Assembly (NCBI RefSeq): GCF_004364435.1
Contig: NZ_SOCT01000003.1
Span: 533,243 to 597,242, forward strand
DNA length: 64,000 nt
Source of the DNA: Pseudomonas sp. LP_7_YM
GTDB lineage: Bacteria; Pseudomonadota; Gammaproteobacteria; Pseudomonadales; Pseudomonadaceae
Reading direction: 5' to 3'
The notes beneath the pieces were generated by a model. That model was given only the letters and a program-made list of their open reading frames with translations, searched no databases and was not told the origin of the DNA. Positions within the stretch are counted from its first letter, which is position 1. Each line of letters begins with the position of its first letter. The position numbers were made by a program, and so were the translations under genes. Shown in pieces: positions 27,862 through 36,913 of the stretch.

Positions 27862-29475
27862 TTACAACTTGCTGAACAGATTCAGCGCAGACAGTTGCGT
27901 GAAGACCAGTTGCGAGGCCTGCAACATGGTCTTCTGCAGGGTCAGGCGCGCAATGGCGTCCACCGGATCGGAGGCAGTGATGGTATTGGCTTCGGTGTTG
28001 CCGTTGTCGATCAGGGTCTGGTTGGTAACGCCCTGATCGGTCGCGGTCGCGGACCGTGCACCGCCGTCACTGATTGCATTGGAGATCTGACTGGACGCAC
28101 TGTTGAGGTTGCCGATGGTCGAGGTCAGCGTGGCCTGCAGTTTCTGCGCCGCCACCGGATCACCATCGACCTTGCCATTGAGCGCAGTGATCACGTTAGA
28201 CAGGGTGTTGAGCACATTCTGGGTTTGCTGGGTCGACGACGAGGCGGTGAACTGATCTCCGCTGGCCAGCGATGGCGGAGTACCGCTGAAGGTAAAGGTC
28301 ACACCCGCGGCGACCGCCTGGTTGGCAACAGGCGATCCGATCAGCGTGCCGGTGGATACCGGCTTGCTGGTCGCCGCATCGTAGGGCGCGGCGTACAGGC
28401 TGAACGTGGTGGCGTCGGTAAAACGCAGCACCGCCCCGCCATTGGGGAACGTTTTGTCGAACGTGGCCTGATCGGTGACCTTGGAGCTGGTGATCACCGT
28501 GGAAGCCGACGAGTTGGTGGGCAGGCGCGCCGTGCTGACGGTGCTCGGCGACACCGCCAGCTCGAACGTATGGGGCGATGCCGTCATGGCCGCGTCGGCT
28601 TCAGTGGAGCTGCCGTACTGCGCCGTCGTCAGGTTGATGTTCAGACTCATTTCCAGGCCACGGAACGTGATGGCCTGCGACGCGCCGCTGGTGGTGGTGA
28701 ACTTGCCTGCCGAGCTCGCCTCACCCGTGACGTCAGTACCATCCTTGTCGAGGATCGTGTACTGGCTGCCGTTGGTGAAACTGACGCTGTAAGGCTGGCC
28801 GGTGGTGAACTTGCTGTCGAAAGCGGAAGTGTCGCCGACGCTGCCGCCGGACAAGGAAATCATGCCATCGTCGGTGGTCGGCGAGGTCAACGTGGCCGTT
28901 GTGCGTGTCGTATTGACCGCTTGCTCGAATGCATCCCAGCCGGTCGTGTTGCTGGCCATGGAAATGCCGCTGCCGATGTCCAGCATGTTGCGCGTCTGGT
29001 CGCCCTGATAGCTGTAGGTGCCATCGGGGTTGACCACGTAGGGCTGGGTGGTGGATTTGGAACCGGCGAACAGATACGAGCCACTGGCATCCTTGCTGTT
29101 CATCAGGCCAAGGATTTGCGTCTGCAGCTGCTTCAACTCGGCGGCATTGGCCTGGCGGTCCTTGTCGGTAAATGTGGAGTCATTGGCGCCCAGCACCAGT
29201 TCCTGTGCGCGCTGGAGCGCCTGGGTGATGGACGTCATCGCCGTCTCTGTCTGGACTACACCGGTGCTGATATTGTCGATGTTGGACTTGTATTGATTGA
29301 GCATGGTGCCCGACTGCTGCAATTGCAGAACGCGCGCTGCGCCGACCGGATCGTCGGCCGCCGTATTGAGCTTGATCTGACTGGCCACTTCGTCGCCGGT
29401 CTTGGTGACGTTGGCGTAGTTACGCGAGTAGTTCGTCGCACTTGACTCGTAAAACTGAGTAGTGGAAATACGCAT
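27862..29475 (-). CDS. flgL: Flagellar hook-associated protein FlgL
   Basis: FlgL (HAP3) is the junction protein next to the filament. The 537-residue protein begins MRISTTQFYESSATNYSRN with the flagellin-like D0 helix and KLNTAADDPVGAARVLQLQQ, and ends in a flagellin-like helix (LTLQKTMLQASQLVFTQLSALNLFSKL). The centre (about 190-440) is Ser/Thr-rich and longer than in enterobacteria. Start is 14 bp after flgK. Last gene of flgFGHIJKL. Confidence 0.97.
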   Translation of the reverse strand: MRISTTQFYESSATNYSRNYANVTKTGDEVASQIKLNTAADDPVGAARVLQLQQSGTMLNQYKSNIDNISTGVVQTETAMTSITQALQRAQELVLGANDSTFTDKDRQANAAELKQLQTQILGLMNSKDASGSYLFAGSKSTTQPYVVNPDGTYSYQGDQTRNMLDIGSGISMASNTTGWDAFEQAVNTTRTTATLTSPTTDDGMISLSGGSVGDTSAFDSKFTTGQPYSVSFTNGSQYTILDKDGTDVTGEASSAGKFTTTSGASQAITFRGLEMSLNINLTTAQYGSSTEADAAMTASPHTFELAVSPSTVSTARLPTNSSASTVITSSKVTDQATFDKTFPNGGAVLRFTDATTFSLYAAPYDAATSKPVSTGTLIGSPVANQAVAAGVTFTFSGTPPSLASGDQFTASSSTQQTQNVLNTLSNVITALNGKVDGDPVAAQKLQATLTSTIGNLNSASSQISNAISDGGARSATATDQGVTNQTLIDNGNTEANTITASDPVDAIARLTLQKTMLQASQLVFTQLSALNLFSKL

Positions 29476-29488
29476 GGATTACGACTCC

Positions 29489-31534
29489 TTAAAGACTGTT
29501 GATCAGGGTGCTGAAGATGGCTTGAGCCGCTTTGATGATCTGTGACGACGCGGTGTAGTACTGCTGGTACTTGATCAGATTGGCCGCTTCTTCATCCAGC
29601 GATACGCCAGAGACGCTGTCGCGCGCGGATTTGGCCTGGGTCAGTACGGCGGTGGTCGCCGTGCCATCGTTCTTGGCCTGCGCAGCCTTGGAACCGACCG
29701 TGGTGATCATGCTGCTGTTGGCGCCGCTGAGACTCATGCCGGTGCCGTTCGACGTGGCGCTGTCGACCGTCTGCTTGGTCTGCAGCGTCAGTGCTGTCTC
29801 GGCGTTGCGGTTATCCGCAGAGCCTGCGCCGGTGAGCGCGATGCTGTAGGTGTCGCCACTGGTGGCCGAGCCGGCAATGGTCATCCCGATATTGAACGAC
29901 TGCGCCGTGCCCGTAGAGTCGGTGTAGCCCACGTTCAGGGAAATATCGTTGCTCTGCCCCTGAACCACATTGCCGGTGATTGCATTGCCGTCCTTGTCCG
30001 TGACGGCCGCGCCATTGGCGTCGATCAACGAATAGGACTGGGCGCCACTGGTGACGTCGCCCAGCACCAGACGCATCGGCGTCGCGCTGGTGATAGCACT
30101 GCGCAGATCGGTCGTGGCCGTGGTGTCGTAGATATCGGCCAGGGTATTGAGGGTTGGCTGGGTGAACGTCGCCGAGCCTTTGTTACTCGCCCCCGCAGTG
30201 CCCGTGAGGGGCGCGGCGGTGGCGATGGCTTTCGGGTCGGTCATCACCGTCTTGATATTGGCGGCGCCGGTAGCGGTCGGGCTGATCTTGAAGCTGTCGC
30301 CTTCGGCGGAAGCGCCGGTGAACTTGAGCGAGAACCCGTCGATGACAGGGGCACTGCTGTCACTGGTGTTATACGAGCCCATGTCCTTGCCATCAGGCAG
30401 ACGCTTGACGCTGTACTGCCCGCTGGCGTCGGTAAACGTCACCTGATAGTTGTTGGTAGTCAATGCGCCGGAGTCGCTGATCGACACGGCAAAGTTGCCT
30501 GAGGTCTGAGCGTTATTCGCGTTGGCAAGACTGCGCTGGCTGGTGAGACTTGAATCGTTGATGCTGTTGAACAGGCTGCTGCCGTAGTTGCCGCTGGCAT
30601 CAACACCCTGGTTCAGTTGCTGGTTGATCTGATCGGCAGCCACCACCGCCAGGCGTCCCAGTTCGCTGGCCGCCGGTTGCAGCACGTCGCTGCGGTAGCG
30701 CACCAGACCGCCCAGCGTACCGCCGGTCACTACACCGGTCACATCGACGCTGCTGTTCTGATAATTGAGCTTGAGCGAATACACGCTCGGGTCGGCGGCG
30801 CTCGGCGCTGCGGTCAGCGTATTGGCCGTGGTACCTGTGACCAGCGGCTGGCCGGTGCCGATGTAAACATCGTAGCTGCCGTTGGTTTCAATGACCTTGG
30901 CGCCCACCAGCTCGTTGAGCTGACGCACTGCTTCGTTGCGCGAATCGAGCAGCGTGTTCGCCTGACTACCGGAGGCCTGGGCCTGAGTGATCTGCTTGTT
31001 CATGTCAGCGATCGACGATGCCAGCGAATTGACCTGCCCCGCTACTTCCGTCATCTGGGTATTGATCGTCGAGTTCTGGTCTTTCATCTGCGACGAAATC
31101 GAATTGAATTGCGCACTCAGCGCCGAGGCGCTGGTCAGAAAATCGTTACGGGCAGCGGAATCGGTCGGCTCGCTTGAAAGCGCTTGCAACTTGGTGAAGA
31201 AATTACTCAGCACCGTGCTGATGCCGGTTGAACTGCTCGACAGGATCGAATCCAGTTTGCTGGCCTGGCCGAGATAGGCCTGAGCGTCGGAGTCGAGCGA
31301 TGTACTGGTCTGCAACTGGGTATCGAGGTAGCCGTTGTAGATCCGACGCACATCGGACAGCGTGGTACCGGTGCCGATGAAACCGACGCCGATATTCTGC
31401 TGGGCACTGGCAGTGGTCAGCACTTGCTGGCGCGAGTAGCCCTGCGTGTCGACGTTGGCAGTGTTGTTGCCGATGGTGGTCATCGCTGCACTGCTGGCGG
31501 TCAACCCTGAAAGCCCGATTGAGATCAGTGACAT
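29489..31534 (-). CDS. flgK: Flagellar hook-associated protein FlgK
   Basis: FlgK (HAP1) caps the hook and joins it to FlgL. The 681-residue protein has the rod/hook-type N-terminus (IGLSGLTASSAAMTTIGNNTANVDTQGYSRQQ), coiled coil around 130-200 and the conserved C-terminus SGVSLDEEAANLIKYQQYYTASSQIIKAAQ, followed by IFSTLINSL. It lies 10 bp after flgJ. Confidence 0.97.
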   Translation of the reverse strand: MSLISIGLSGLTASSAAMTTIGNNTANVDTQGYSRQQVLTTASAQQNIGVGFIGTGTTLSDVRRIYNGYLDTQLQTSTSLDSDAQAYLGQASKLDSILSSSSTGISTVLSNFFTKLQALSSEPTDSAARNDFLTSASALSAQFNSISSQMKDQNSTINTQMTEVAGQVNSLASSIADMNKQITQAQASGSQANTLLDSRNEAVRQLNELVGAKVIETNGSYDVYIGTGQPLVTGTTANTLTAAPSAADPSVYSLKLNYQNSSVDVTGVVTGGTLGGLVRYRSDVLQPAASELGRLAVVAADQINQQLNQGVDASGNYGSSLFNSINDSSLTSQRSLANANNAQTSGNFAVSISDSGALTTNNYQVTFTDASGQYSVKRLPDGKDMGSYNTSDSSAPVIDGFSLKFTGASAEGDSFKISPTATGAANIKTVMTDPKAIATAAPLTGTAGASNKGSATFTQPTLNTLADIYDTTATTDLRSAITSATPMRLVLGDVTSGAQSYSLIDANGAAVTDKDGNAITGNVVQGQSNDISLNVGYTDSTGTAQSFNIGMTIAGSATSGDTYSIALTGAGSADNRNAETALTLQTKQTVDSATSNGTGMSLSGANSSMITTVGSKAAQAKNDGTATTAVLTQAKSARDSVSGVSLDEEAANLIKYQQYYTASSQIIKAAQAIFSTLINSL

Positions 31535-31544
31535 GATTCAAACC

Positions 31545-32810
31545 TTATAAAGTCGTGGAAGAGCCCGATGCGGCTGCGTAGTTCTGGTAGCTCTTCATCT
31601 GTTTCGCTATGTGAGAAATCTTGCTGGCATAACCCGGGTCCGTCGCGTAACCGGCCTTCTGCAGCTCTTTCACAAACTGTTCCGGGTTATCGGCCGATTT
31701 CAGCGTGGCTTGATAGCGACTATTGTTTTGCAAGAAGCTCACCAGGTCGTGGAAGCTGCTGGCGTATGAATCGTAGGAGCGGAAATCCGCCGTTTCCTTG
31801 ACCATCTGGCCATCGCGGAACTCGCTGGTAATGGCGCGGGCTTCCGGCCCCTGCCAGCCACCCTGGGCCTTGATGCCGAACAGGTTGTGGCTGCTGCTGC
31901 CATCGGATTGACGCATGATCGACTTGCCCCAACCGGTTTCCAGCGCGGCCTGGGCCACCAGCACGGTCGGGTCGACACCGATGCGCGCGGCAGCATCCTT
32001 GGCCAACGGCAGCATGGTAGCGACGAACTCGTCGTTACTGGCGAACGCCGATTTGCCAGGCGCCAACGGAGTCTGAACCCGGCTACGTACGTAAGCGTCG
32101 GCCTGCGCGGTGTATTCCGGGCCAATGGTCCAGTCGCCATTGCTGCCGGCCTTTTTCGCGGCGGCGACGGCGCTGGAAACGGCGATGCGATTCTTCAGCG
32201 TGGTCGCACTGGCCGCCGCGTCCTGGGGGGCAGCGGTGTTCGGGACGATGCCCGCCAGGATCCGGTCGCTGAGTTTGCTTGGCAGCGACAGACGACGCGA
32301 ATTGAGCGCCGCGACATCGTTATGCACCGTGCCGTCGGCGGAGGTCGCCGCAGCCGCCACCGAGCGGGTGGCCCACAACGGTCGCTGGGCAATCCGCGTG
32401 GCCAGAGCGGGCTGAGCCTGGGTGGCGTCGGTTTTGGTGGCAGCAGTGGTGTCTGCAGTGGCTGGCGCTACGGTGCCGGCCTTGGTCTTCGACAATTGGC
32501 GCATCAGCACCTCCTGCAGACCAATGCCCCCGCCCTCGCGCGACATGCTCACCGACAACTGCTGATCGTACATGTCCTGGTACTGCCGCGTGGCCGCAGT
32601 GTTCATCGGGTTGTCCTTGGCCAGTACTTCGTTGGCCGAACGCATGGCCTTGAGCATCTGGCTGACGAACAGCGACTCGAACTCCTGCGCCACCTTTTTC
32701 AGGTTTGCATCGCTGTCGCGGTCGCCGCCGTTCTTCATGGCGGCCAGGCGATTGAGGTCGGTGTACGCCCCGGAATCGGCTGTGCTCGTGCCGCCGCTAG
32801 GAATATTCAT
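31545..32810 (-). CDS. flgJ: Peptidoglycan hydrolase FlgJ
   Basis: FlgJ is the rod cap with a muramidase/glucosaminidase domain that opens the peptidoglycan for the rod. The N-terminal rod-binding domain is seen at residues 35-110 (VAQEFESLFVSQMLKAMRSAN, YQDMYDQQLSVSMS). A variable Ala/Thr-rich linker follows (115-250), then the glucosaminidase domain (about 265-410, ARIGVDPTVLVAQAALETGWGKSIM with the catalytic Glu, and SSHNLFGIKAQGGW). 421 residues. Between flgI and flgK. Confidence 0.96.
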   Translation of the reverse strand: MNIPSGGTSTADSGAYTDLNRLAAMKNGGDRDSDANLKKVAQEFESLFVSQMLKAMRSANEVLAKDNPMNTAATRQYQDMYDQQLSVSMSREGGGIGLQEVLMRQLSKTKAGTVAPATADTTAATKTDATQAQPALATRIAQRPLWATRSVAAAATSADGTVHNDVAALNSRRLSLPSKLSDRILAGIVPNTAAPQDAAASATTLKNRIAVSSAVAAAKKAGSNGDWTIGPEYTAQADAYVRSRVQTPLAPGKSAFASNDEFVATMLPLAKDAAARIGVDPTVLVAQAALETGWGKSIMRQSDGSSSHNLFGIKAQGGWQGPEARAITSEFRDGQMVKETADFRSYDSYASSFHDLVSFLQNNSRYQATLKSADNPEQFVKELQKAGYATDPGYASKISHIAKQMKSYQNYAAASGSSTTL

Positions 32811-32821
32811 CAGCCCTTCCC

Positions 32822-33931
32822 TTAAATCACGATCAGGTCGGCTTGCAATGCGCCAGCCTGTTTCAGTGCTTCGAGAATCGCCATCAAGTCACCTGGCGCC
32901 GCGCCCACCTGGTTGACCGCACGCACGATTTCGTCAAGCGTGGTGCCAGGACCGAACTTGAACATCGGGTGCATTTCCTGCGCTGCGTTGATCTTCGAGC
33001 GCGGCACCACGGCGGTCTGGCCGTTGGAGAACGCGCCCGGCTGACTAACCACAGGGTCTTCGGTGATGGTCACCGTCAGGCTGCCGTGAGTAACGGCGGC
33101 TGGCGAAACCTTGACGTTCTGTCCAATGACGATAGTGCCAGTGCGCGAGTTAATAATGACCTTAGCCGAAGTCTGGCCCGGATCAATCTCCAGGTTTTCT
33201 AGCACCGACAGATAGTCGACGCGCTGGTTGGGGTCCAACGGCGCAGTCACGCGCACGGAGCCGCCATCCACCGCTTGAGCCACGCCAGGGCCGAGCATGT
33301 CGTTGATCTTGTCGACGACGCGCTTGGCCGTGGTGAAGTCATTGCGATTGAGGTTCAGGGTCAGCGAGTTGCCCTGGTTGAAACCGCTCGGCACCGCGCG
33401 CTCGACCGACGCACCGCCAGGGATACGGCCCGAGGACGGAACGTTGACGGTGATCTTGGAACCATCGCGGCCTTCGGCGTCGAAACCGCCAACCACCAGG
33501 TTGCCCTGAGCGACCGCGTAGACGTTGCCGTCGATACCCTTCATGGGCGTCATCAACAGAGCACCGCCGCGCAGGCTTTTCGAGTTACCGATGGACGACA
33601 CCGTGATGTCGATCTGCTGACCCGGTTTGGCGAAGGCCGGCAGGTCGGCATACACCGCCACCGCTGCGACGTTCTTCAGCTGCACGGTGCCCGAACCCGC
33701 CGGCACCTTGATGCCGAACTGCGAGAGCATGTTGTTGAAGGTCTGCAAGGTGAACGGCGTCTGGGTGGTCTGGTCACCCGTGCCGTTAAGACCCACCACC
33801 AGACCGTAACCGATCAACTGGTTGGTACGCACGCCGGAGATGCTGGCGATGTCCTTCAGGCGCTCGGCATGCGCACCCAGCGCCGTGGTGAACAACAACG
33901 CTGCCGCTATCAGTTGCTTGAACGTGATCAT
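32822..33931 (-). CDS. flgI: Flagellar P-ring protein FlgI
   Basis: FlgI forms the periplasmic P ring. From the ATG at 33929-33931 (GGGATAGCC upstream) the protein is 369 residues with a signal peptide ending at AHA ([22 protein letters not shown]), then [31 protein letters not shown], the P-ring hallmark. The end is [13 protein letters not shown], as in the family. An in-frame extension upstream runs into flgH and is not used. It lies 13 bp after the flgH stop. Confidence 0.97.
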   Translation of the reverse strand: MITFKQLIAAALLFTTALGAHAERLKDIASISGVRTNQLIGYGLVVGLNGTGDQTTQTPFTLQTFNNMLSQFGIKVPAGSGTVQLKNVAAVAVYADLPAFAKPGQQIDITVSSIGNSKSLRGGALLMTPMKGIDGNVYAVAQGNLVVGGFDAEGRDGSKITVNVPSSGRIPGGASVERAVPSGFNQGNSLTLNLNRNDFTTAKRVVDKINDMLGPGVAQAVDGGSVRVTAPLDPNQRVDYLSVLENLEIDPGQTSAKVIINSRTGTIVIGQNVKVSPAAVTHGSLTVTITEDPVVSQPGAFSNGQTAVVPRSKINAAQEMHPMFKFGPGTTLDEIVRAVNQVGAAPGDLMAILEALKQAGALQADLIVI

Positions 33932-33944
33932 GGCTATCCCGCTA

Positions 33945-34658
33945 TCAGAAAGGGAACAACGGGCTGAGGAAGAATCGGTCGAACCAGCCAGGCTGACTGG
34001 AATCGGCAAATGCACCTGTACCGGAATAAGTGATCCGTGCATCGGCCACGCGAGTGGACGAAACGGTGTTGTCGGTGGCGATGTCATCGGCACGGATGAG
34101 CCCTGCGATACGCACCAGTTCGTCACCGGTGTTGAGGGTCATCCACTTCTCGCCGCGCACCGACAGAATGCCGTTGGGCATCACATCCGCCACGGTCACG
34201 GTGATCGAACCGGTCAGGCTGTTGCTCTGCGCCGCCTTGCCGTCGCCGGTGGTCGCGCGGTCACCGGTGTAACCGGCATCCAGACTCAGATTGCCGCCGC
34301 CCACCGGGTTGCTGGTGCTGACACCGGCACCGAACAACGACGTCAGGCCCATGGTGGTCTTGCTGGTCTTGCTGATGCCGGAACTGGCGGCCTTGCTGGC
34401 GGCCATTTTCTCGGACAGGGTGATGGTGATGATGTCACCGACCCGATAGGCCTTGCGGTCGCCATAGAGGTTCTGCTCGAAACCGGCCTGATAGATCGAG
34501 CCGTTATTCGCAGCGGAAGGCAGCGGCGTTCGCGGCAACACCGGCGCGTAGTAAGGGTCATTGGGTTTGGCCGAAGGCGCAACGCAACCGGTCAACAGCG
34601 CGATACCGCACAGCGGTGCTGCCAACAGGGAAAGCCGCAATACAGAAAGCCGTTTCAT
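33945..34658 (-). CDS. flgH: Flagellar L-ring lipoprotein FlgH
   Basis: FlgH forms the outer-membrane L ring. The start at 34656-34658 gives [25 protein letters not shown], a lipoprotein signal with lipobox LTGC. The mature part has [25 protein letters not shown] and [19 protein letters not shown], with the conserved C-terminal [24 protein letters not shown]. 237 residues. A longer in-frame start would overlap flgG and bury the lipobox. Confidence 0.96.
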   Translation of the reverse strand: MKRLSVLRLSLLAAPLCGIALLTGCVAPSAKPNDPYYAPVLPRTPLPSAANNGSIYQAGFEQNLYGDRKAYRVGDIITITLSEKMAASKAASSGISKTSKTTMGLTSLFGAGVSTSNPVGGGNLSLDAGYTGDRATTGDGKAAQSNSLTGSITVTVADVMPNGILSVRGEKWMTLNTGDELVRIAGLIRADDIATDNTVSSTRVADARITYSGTGAFADSSQPGWFDRFFLSPLFPF

Positions 34659-34765
34659 GACACTTAAAACCTCGCGGTGTAGCAGGCGTTTCAGGCGCCC
34701 CATCGGATTGATCAGGTGTTTATTGCAGGACATCAGGCGTTTCAGGTCCCGCTTACTGCTACGCG

Positions 34766-35554
34766 TCAAAGATTCTGAGTGACGTACTGCAGCATCGAGT
34801 CGGCGGTGGAAATAACCTTGGAGTTCATCTCGTAGGCACGTTGCGTGGTGATCATGTTCACCAGTTCTTCCACGGTGCTGACGTTGGAGTTTTCCAGGGT
34901 GTTCTGTTTGACCACACCCAACCCTGTCAACCCTGGCGTACCGACTTGCGGGGCGCCGCTGGAAGCGGTTTCCAGGTACAGGTTGCCGCCTTCCGATTGC
35001 AGCCCGGCCGGGTTGATGAAGTCGGCGGTCTGAATATTGCCGATGACCTGAGGCGTCGCCGTGTTGGTCGAGGTGGTAATCGACACCGTGCCGTCTTCGC
35101 CGACGGTGAAGGTCTGCGAGTCCTGTGGAACGACGATCGCAGGCTCCAGCGCATAACCGTTGGCGGTGACGATCTGACCATTGCTGTCCAGATGGAAAGT
35201 ACCGTCGCGGGTGTAGGCCACGGTGCCGTCAGGCTGACGAATCTGGAAGAAACCCCGACCGTTGACCGCCATGTCCAGCGGCTGGTTGGTGGTTTGCAGG
35301 CTGCCGGCCGTAAAGTTTTTCTGCGTGCCGACGATGCGCACGCCCGTGCCCAGCTGCAGACCCGAAGGCAGCTCGCTGTCCTGGGTGGACTGGGCGCCTG
35401 GCTGACGCTTGATCTGGTACAGCAGGTCCTGGAATTCGGCGCGATCACTTTTGAAACCGGTGGTCGACACGTTGGCCAGGTTGTTCGAAATGGTCGTCAG
35501 GTTGGTGTCCTGAGCGGCCAGGCCGGTTTTAGCTACGTAGAGTGCCGGAAGCAT
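34766..35554 (-). CDS. flgG: Flagellar distal rod protein FlgG
   Basis: FlgG makes the distal rod. 262 residues with the rod/hook N-terminus ([43 protein letters not shown], visible in two halves: [15 protein letters not shown] and AEFQDLLYQ) and the C-terminal [19 protein letters not shown]. Length and motifs are typical. About 46 bp after flgF, with a GAGGAGATTAAG ribosome-binding site. Confidence 0.97.
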   Translation of the reverse strand: MLPALYVAKTGLAAQDTNLTTISNNLANVSTTGFKSDRAEFQDLLYQIKRQPGAQSTQDSELPSGLQLGTGVRIVGTQKNFTAGSLQTTNQPLDMAVNGRGFFQIRQPDGTVAYTRDGTFHLDSNGQIVTANGYALEPAIVVPQDSQTFTVGEDGTVSITTSTNTATPQVIGNIQTADFINPAGLQSEGGNLYLETASSGAPQVGTPGLTGLGVVKQNTLENSNVSTVEELVNMITTQRAYEMNSKVISTADSMLQYVTQNL

Positions 35555-35600
35555 TCTTAATCTCCTCGAGCGCCTGATTGTCGGCGCAAGCTGTCAGTCA

Positions 35601-36341
35601 TTAGCCCATTTGCAAGACGCGAGCCATCGACTCGTCATCCTGCTCGGCGGTCTTCATCATTTTGATGTGCAGTTCGAATTGCCGGGACAAGGCCAGCACC
35701 GAGGTCATTTCGTCGACGGCGTTGACGTTGCTCGACTGCAGAAATCCGGATTCCACCTGCACATCGGCATCGGCCTGCGCCGGTTTGCCGTCTTTGGTGT
35801 GCATCAGACCGTCGGGGCCTTTTTCCATGTTCTTCAGGTCCGGCTTGACCAACTTGATACGGTCGATCTGGGCCATCACCTTCGGGCTCTCACCGAGCGA
35901 ACGGAGGCTGATGGTGCCGTCGGCGCCGATTTCGATCTGCTGCTGAGGCGGCACGGCAATCGGCCCGCTGTTGCCCATGACCGGCAAACCATTGCCATCA
36001 CGCAGCACGCCCAACGCGTCAATATTCATGCTGGAGGTGCGGGTGTAAGCTTCACCGCCGTCGGGGGTCTGCACGGCCATCCAGCCGTTGCCTTTGACGG
36101 CAACGTCCAGATCACGACCGGTATCGATCATCGAACCCTGGCTGAAGTCGGTGCCGGGACGCTCGCTCATCGCATAGGCACGCGACGGGTTGACCTCGCC
36201 AAACACCGGCATCGAGCGGGCCTGTTCGAGGTCACGCTGAAATCCGTTGGTCGAGACGTTCGCCAGGTTGTTGGCATGGGCCTTTTGCGCGATGGCGTTT
36301 TCCGACGCCCCGCTCATGGCCACGTAAAGCAACTTGTCCAC
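35601..36341 (-). CDS. flgF: Flagellar proximal rod protein FlgF
   Basis: FlgF is a proximal rod protein, 246 residues, starting at a GTG (36339-36341). This start is decided by AGGAGG 7 nt upstream and gives MDKLLYVAMSGASENAIAQ, the usual FlgF N-terminus. The rod motif [19 protein letters not shown] and the C-terminal SSNVNAVDEMTSVLALSRQFE are present. First gene of flgFGHIJKL, with a sigma-54-type promoter about 55 bp upstream. Confidence 0.96.
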   Translation of the reverse strand: MDKLLYVAMSGASENAIAQKAHANNLANVSTNGFQRDLEQARSMPVFGEVNPSRAYAMSERPGTDFSQGSMIDTGRDLDVAVKGNGWMAVQTPDGGEAYTRTSSMNIDALGVLRDGNGLPVMGNSGPIAVPPQQQIEIGADGTISLRSLGESPKVMAQIDRIKLVKPDLKNMEKGPDGLMHTKDGKPAQADADVQVESGFLQSSNVNAVDEMTSVLALSRQFELHIKMMKTAEQDDESMARVLQMG

Positions 36342-36395
36342 AGTCTTCCTCCTCTGCCAGACGCTTGCCGCCTGTAGCTGTACTGAAGAGGTCAT

Positions 36396-36411
36396 AGCAA
36401 TAATCGAACCA
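36396..36411 (-). promoter_or_regulatory. Sigma-54 promoter for flgFGHIJKL
   Basis: The minus strand reads TGGTTCGATTATTGCT: the -24 GG and -12 GC and their spacing fit the sigma-54 consensus, with two mismatches in the -24 block. The predicted leader is about 43 nt. FleR/RpoN control is expected by analogy with P. aeruginosa. Confidence 0.7.
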
Positions 36412-36613
36412 GTTTTTCAGACAGGATACAAAGTGCTGATTTGCCAATGGTTATTGGCCTGCAACCATGAACCCGATCGGCCTTCGAAGCCGCCGCGACA
36501 GTGGACCGCCACTTTTTGTATAAAACGCTGCCTTTGCCGCCAAAAAAATTTCGCCACCGGAGCGATAATTGCAGCAATTTTCCTACCCGGCCTTTTGCCC
36601 ACAGGAATCTGAC

Positions 36614-36814
36614 ATGCTTTTGCGCTTCACCCTCGCCCTGGCGTTTGCTGGCTGCTCGACCCTCTCGCTCGCAGCCCCCGCGCCTTATTACCTGTGGCAG
36701 GGCAAACACCGGACCATTTGCGCCCAGACCAGTCCCGGCAAGGGCTGGGCCCGGATCAGCGGGGAGTTCCTGAAATCGGACTGCTCGCTTGCATCGGCAA
36801 AGGCGCGGCCCTGA
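36614..36814 (+). CDS. Small secreted protein, function unknown
   Basis: A 66-residue frame on the strand opposite to the flagellar genes. It starts MLLRFTLALAFAGCSTLSLAA, a convincing signal peptide (cleavage probably after LSLAA or SLAAP), followed by PYYLWQGKHRTICAQTSPG and a second Cys near the end, so the mature protein of about 45 residues could form one disulfide. AGGAATCTGAC before the ATG is a good ribosome-binding site. It lies between the flgF promoter and the flgE terminator. I do not recognise the family. Confidence 0.6.
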   Translation: MLLRFTLALAFAGCSTLSLAAPAPYYLWQGKHRTICAQTSPGKGWARISGEFLKSDCSLASAKARP

Positions 36815-36864
36815 CGACAAGACCCAGATCGCCCTGATCAGCGTCCGCGGCCGGCAAAAAGACA

Positions 36865-36891
36865 TAAAAAAGCCCCTCACAAGAGGGGCTT
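36865..36891 (-). terminator. Rho-independent terminator of flgBCDE
   Basis: On the minus strand AAGCCCCTC-TTGT-GAGGGGCTT is a 9-bp perfect stem followed by TTTT. It lies 22 bp after the flgE stop and separates flgBCDE from flgFGHIJKL. Confidence 0.93.
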
Positions 36892-36913
36892 CATGGACAG
36901 CAATCCAACACTA

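Noticed and set aside
27895..29445. Plus-strand open frame of over 500 codons opposite flgL
   Set aside because: Antisense of flgL, Arg/Gly-rich without domains.
28000..31500. Ser/Thr-rich repeats in flgL, flgK and fliD as possible DNA repeats or CRISPR
   Set aside because: They are biased coding composition without regular units or spacers.
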